A program made the translations under genes and the position numbers. Source: an uncultured Clostridia bacterium (lineage in GTDB: Bacteria; Bacillota; Clostridia; Christensenellales; Aristaeellaceae). Taken from it: 6,878 nucleotides of DNA. This document shows positions 5,550 to 6,878 of the stretch, in pieces. The stretch spans positions 1 through 6,878 of the forward strand of contig CAKTYE010000099.1 of assembly GCA_934631985.1 (NCBI GenBank). Reading direction: 5' to 3'. Within the stretch, counting starts at the first letter, position 1; each line of letters begins with the position of its first letter. Under the pieces are notes generated by a model, which had not been told where the DNA came from, made no database searches, and saw nothing but the letters and a program-made list of their open reading frames with translations.

Positions 5550-5966
5550 ATGGAACGAACAGGCGAGGTTGTTGCCGTACAAGGTGATAAACTGGTCGTA
5601 CAGTTTTGCCGTCCGACGGATTGTGAAAAGTGTCATGGCTGCATGGGCGGACAGGCCCAGCGCCAGCTGATGGTGCAGGGGCATGCACAGATAGGGGACA
5701 CCGCCGTGGTGGAGATGCCGACGCAGAAAATTATCAAGGCATCTGCGCTGGCGTATGTTTTTCCCCTGCTGGGCTTGATGGCGGGGCTGTTTCTGGGCGC
5801 AACGTTTTTTCCGACGGCGCAGGATGCAGCCTCTATCATCGGCGGCCTGATCGGCATGGCGATCCCGTTGAGCGTGGTCGCGCTGACGGAGCGCAAGCGC
5901 CGGGCGGATGCGTCCTGGCAGCCCAAATTACTGCAAGTGATTCCTAAGAGCCAAGAGGCAGAGTAA
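5550..5966 (+). CDS. RseC/MucC-family membrane protein with a four-cysteine cluster (SoxR-reducing system type)
   Basis: This 138-residue protein has the full RseC/MucC layout. An N-terminal cytoplasmic beta-rich segment (MERTGEVVAVQGDKLVVQF) leads to a cysteine cluster CX4CX2CX2C (Cys20, 25, 28, 31). A short strand region follows, then two transmembrane helices (about 66-87 and 94-113) and a basic/charged C tail. In proteobacteria RseC acts on the sigma-E anti-sigma factor and in reduction of SoxR together with the Rsx/Rnf electron-transfer complex. In Firmicutes the role is not settled, and the bacterial RseC link to envelope sigma-E has nothing to do with sporulation sigma-E. The cysteines could bind a metal or Fe-S centre or carry out thiol exchange. 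GAGGTGA lies 6 nt before the ATG. The thioredoxin gene starts 14 nt downstream, supporting a redox role. Confidence 0.88.
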   Translation: MERTGEVVAVQGDKLVVQFCRPTDCEKCHGCMGGQAQRQLMVQGHAQIGDTAVVEMPTQKIIKASALAYVFPLLGLMAGLFLGATFFPTAQDAASIIGGLIGMAIPLSVVALTERKRRADASWQPKLLQVIPKSQEAE

Positions 5967-5980
5967 GGAGGAGAATATTC

Positions 5981-6307
5981 ATGAGCGCTGTGACTGAGCT
6001 TGCAACGGTAGAAACCTTTAGTGAAACGGTATTGAAGGCGGAAAAGCCTGTGCTGGTGGATTTCTGGGCCACCTGGTGCGGGCCGTGCCGCATGCTGGCT
6101 CCCGTGGTGGAAAGCCTGAGCGAGAGCTATGCTGGCAAGGTAGAATTCTTTAAGGTGGATGTGGACAAGTGTCCCGATCTGGCGATGCGCTATGGCATTA
6201 TGAGCATTCCTACCCTGATGCTTTTCAAGGGCGGCAATGTGCAGCAGAAGGCTATCGGCGTCCAGCCGGAGGATGAGCTTCGGGCGATGCTGGATAAGGC
6301 ACTGTAA
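5981..6307 (+). CDS. trxA: Thioredoxin
   Basis: This is a complete 108-residue thioredoxin, the normal size for the family. It reduces disulfides in cytoplasmic proteins and is itself recharged by thioredoxin reductase, which is not in the window. The active site is WCGPC (32-36), with Cys33 and Cys36 as the redox pair, in the typical context VLVDFWATWCGPCRMLAP. The buried aspartate Asp27 is present, as are the cis-proline IPT (76-78) and the family ending LFKGG...IG. One further cysteine occurs at 64. AAGGAGGAG (5965-5973) overlaps the preceding stop and gives a strong start at 5981. It is very probably co-transcribed with the RseC-like gene, and the pair ends at the terminator just downstream. 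Confidence 0.97.
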   Translation: MSAVTELATVETFSETVLKAEKPVLVDFWATWCGPCRMLAPVVESLSESYAGKVEFFKVDVDKCPDLAMRYGIMSIPTLMLFKGGNVQQKAIGVQPEDELRAMLDKAL

Positions 6308-6321
6308 GGCAATGAACATGC

Positions 6322-6365
6322 AACGCGGCAAGGGAGCGGATACCTGCTTCCTTTGCCGCGTTTTT
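6322..6365 (+). terminator. Strong intrinsic terminator after trxA
   Basis: The left arm AACGCGGCAAGGGAG (6322-6336) pairs with CTTCCTTTGCCGCGTT (6347-6362), giving about 14 pairs including one or two G-U pairs. The loop is about 10 nt, and five T bases (6361-6365) follow the stem. This ends the rseC-trxA transcript and insulates the RNase J gene. Confidence 0.92.
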
Positions 6366-6473
6366 GTGATGAAAGCGGAAAAAATAACTTCTTCCATGCA
6401 ATTTGCACCAAAACAGTTCAGCAGAATCGAAAAAATCTTGTGCGATTATTCGCTGGTATTTTTTGAAACGCCG

Positions 6474-6482
6474 TGCTATAAT
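6474..6482 (+). promoter_or_regulatory. Extended -10 promoter for the ribonuclease J gene
   Basis: TGC-TATAAT is a perfect extended -10. The hexamer 17 bp upstream (6454-6459, TGGTAT) is a poor -35; a tempting TTGAAA at 6463-6468 is only 8 bp away and cannot serve. The start should be near 6489, giving a leader of about 250 nt before the RNase J start codon. The -10 is the left arm of an inverted repeat TATAAT-8 nt-ATTATA (6477-6496), which could be an operator. Confidence 0.72.
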
Positions 6483-6488
6483 ATATTG

Positions 6489-6738
6489 ACATTATATCGT
6501 CGAAGACTGTGCGCAGAGAAGCGACAGCGTACGGTTTTTCCATAAAGTCTGTCCAGGCAGGCGGCGAAGGCTGTTCCTGCCGTAAGTGTTCTATGCGCGG
6601 ATGCGTTCAGGTGCTTATGCCGGAATGCGGCCCGCGCCATCGGATTCCAAGGATTGGCTTTTTGCGCCGGGAGCGACGTCTCTCCGACGCTTGCGCGATT
6701 ATCAACATTTTTTTCGAAGGTTTGAAAGGAGGTTCCCT
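6489..6738 (+). other. Long leader of the ribonuclease J gene, possibly structured
   Basis: This stretch between the predicted start of transcription and the RNase J start has no supported gene. Possible hairpins are GGCAGG/CCTGCC (6556-6561 with 6576-6581), GCCATC/GATTGGC with one bulge (6636-6641 with 6652-6658) followed at once by five T bases, and a composite stem at 6664-6696 (CGGGAG with CTCTCCG, plus outer GCGC/GCGC). The second resembles a weak terminator. An open frame of 77 codons (6509-6742, GTG start) spans the leader and contains several Cys, but it lacks a ribosome binding site. Confidence 0.4.
6725..6732 (+). promoter_or_regulatory. Ribosome binding site of the ribonuclease J gene
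   Basis: AAAGGAGG lies 6 nt before the GTG at 6739. It fixes this GTG as the start; the translated sequence from here is immediately RNase J-like. Confidence 0.88.
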
Positions 6739-6878
6739 GTGAGACAGAATGTTGTCCCTGTAAGCAAGCTGCGTATCGTTTCTCTTGGCGGCGTGGATGA
6801 AATCGGCAAGAACATGACCGTCTTTGAATATGAGGACGATATTGTAGTGGTGGACTGCGGGTCCATTTTCCCGAAGGA
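6739..6878 (+). CDS. Ribonuclease J, N-terminal part, cut by window edge
   Basis: Only the first 46 codons and two bases of the next are present. The translation contains KLRIVSLGGVDEIGKNMTVF, then YEDDIVVVDCGSIFPK, the N-terminal beta strands of the RNase J metallo-beta-lactamase/beta-CASP fold (family pattern LGG..EIGKNM.v.ey.ddiivvDcG..FP). RNase J is a cytoplasmic exo- and endonuclease in mRNA decay and rRNA maturation in Firmicutes. The zinc-binding HxHxDH motif would lie further downstream and cannot be checked. Whether it corresponds to rnjA or rnjB cannot be told from this fragment, so no symbol is given. The start is GTG at 6739. The long leader and separate promoter indicate a transcription unit independent of trxA. 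Confidence 0.93.
   Translation, partial: MRQNVVPVSKLRIVSLGGVDEIGKNMTVFEYEDDIVVVDCGSIFPK

Noticed and set aside
6463..6491. TTGAAA (6463-6468) and TTGACA (6486-6491) as -35 boxes
   Set aside because: The first is only 8 bp from the TATAAT at 6477, and the second has GTGCGC instead of a -10 at the right distance.
6509..6742. A 77-codon Cys-containing open frame in the RNase J leader
   Set aside because: It has no ribosome binding site before the GTG, no recognised domain, and it runs into the RNase J start. It is more likely an untranslated leader, although a leader peptide cannot be excluded.
1..6878. Mobile elements, CRISPR arrays, phage or toxin-antitoxin genes
   Set aside because: No transposase, integrase, long terminal inverted repeats, spaced direct repeats or related protein motifs were seen. 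A tRNA gene is present at the left edge, but there is no integrase beside it and no sign of an attachment-site duplication.

Overview
The window looks like a chromosomal segment of an endospore-forming member of the Firmicutes, most likely class Clostridia with a moderately high G+C content. The basis is a complete spoIIIA operon, strong AGGAGG-type ribosome binding sites, GTG starts and an RNase J gene. The exact family cannot be read from the sequence.

Layout. A tRNA-Ser(GGA) gene runs off the left edge on the minus strand and has a near-perfect vegetative promoter. Divergent from it, on the plus strand, a nine-gene collinear cluster occupies about 234-5439. It starts with a secreted L,D-transpeptidase carrying a C-terminal peptidoglycan-binding domain, followed 12 nt later by spoIIIAA-AB-AC-AD-AE-AF-AG-AH, most of which overlap or nearly touch. 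After a gap of 110 nt come an RseC/MucC-family membrane protein and a thioredoxin (about 5550-6307), closed by a strong intrinsic terminator. After a gene-free stretch of about 370 nt with an extended -10 promoter and a potentially structured leader, the first 46 codons of a ribonuclease J gene run off the right edge.

How the genes work together. SpoIIIAA-AH form the mother-cell half of the channel that connects mother cell and forespore during engulfment. AA is the cytoplasmic ATPase, AB-AE are membrane and secretion-like parts, and AF, AG and AH are ring-forming proteins in the space between the two membranes. The cell-wall cross-linking enzyme in front has a possible sigma-E-like promoter and no visible promoter or terminator between it and spoIIIAA. 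It may therefore be co-expressed with the channel and act on the wall between the two cells. AF, AG and AH are all clearly shorter than the Bacillus subtilis proteins; AG appears to lack the long insertion of its ring-building domain. The RseC-TrxA pair suggests a small redox module, and RNase J handles RNA decay.

The best candidates for something not widely described are the L,D-transpeptidase as first gene of the spoIIIA operon, the minimal SpoIIIAG, and the structured leader in front of RNase J. I saw no mobile element, CRISPR array, origin or unfamiliar multi-gene system.
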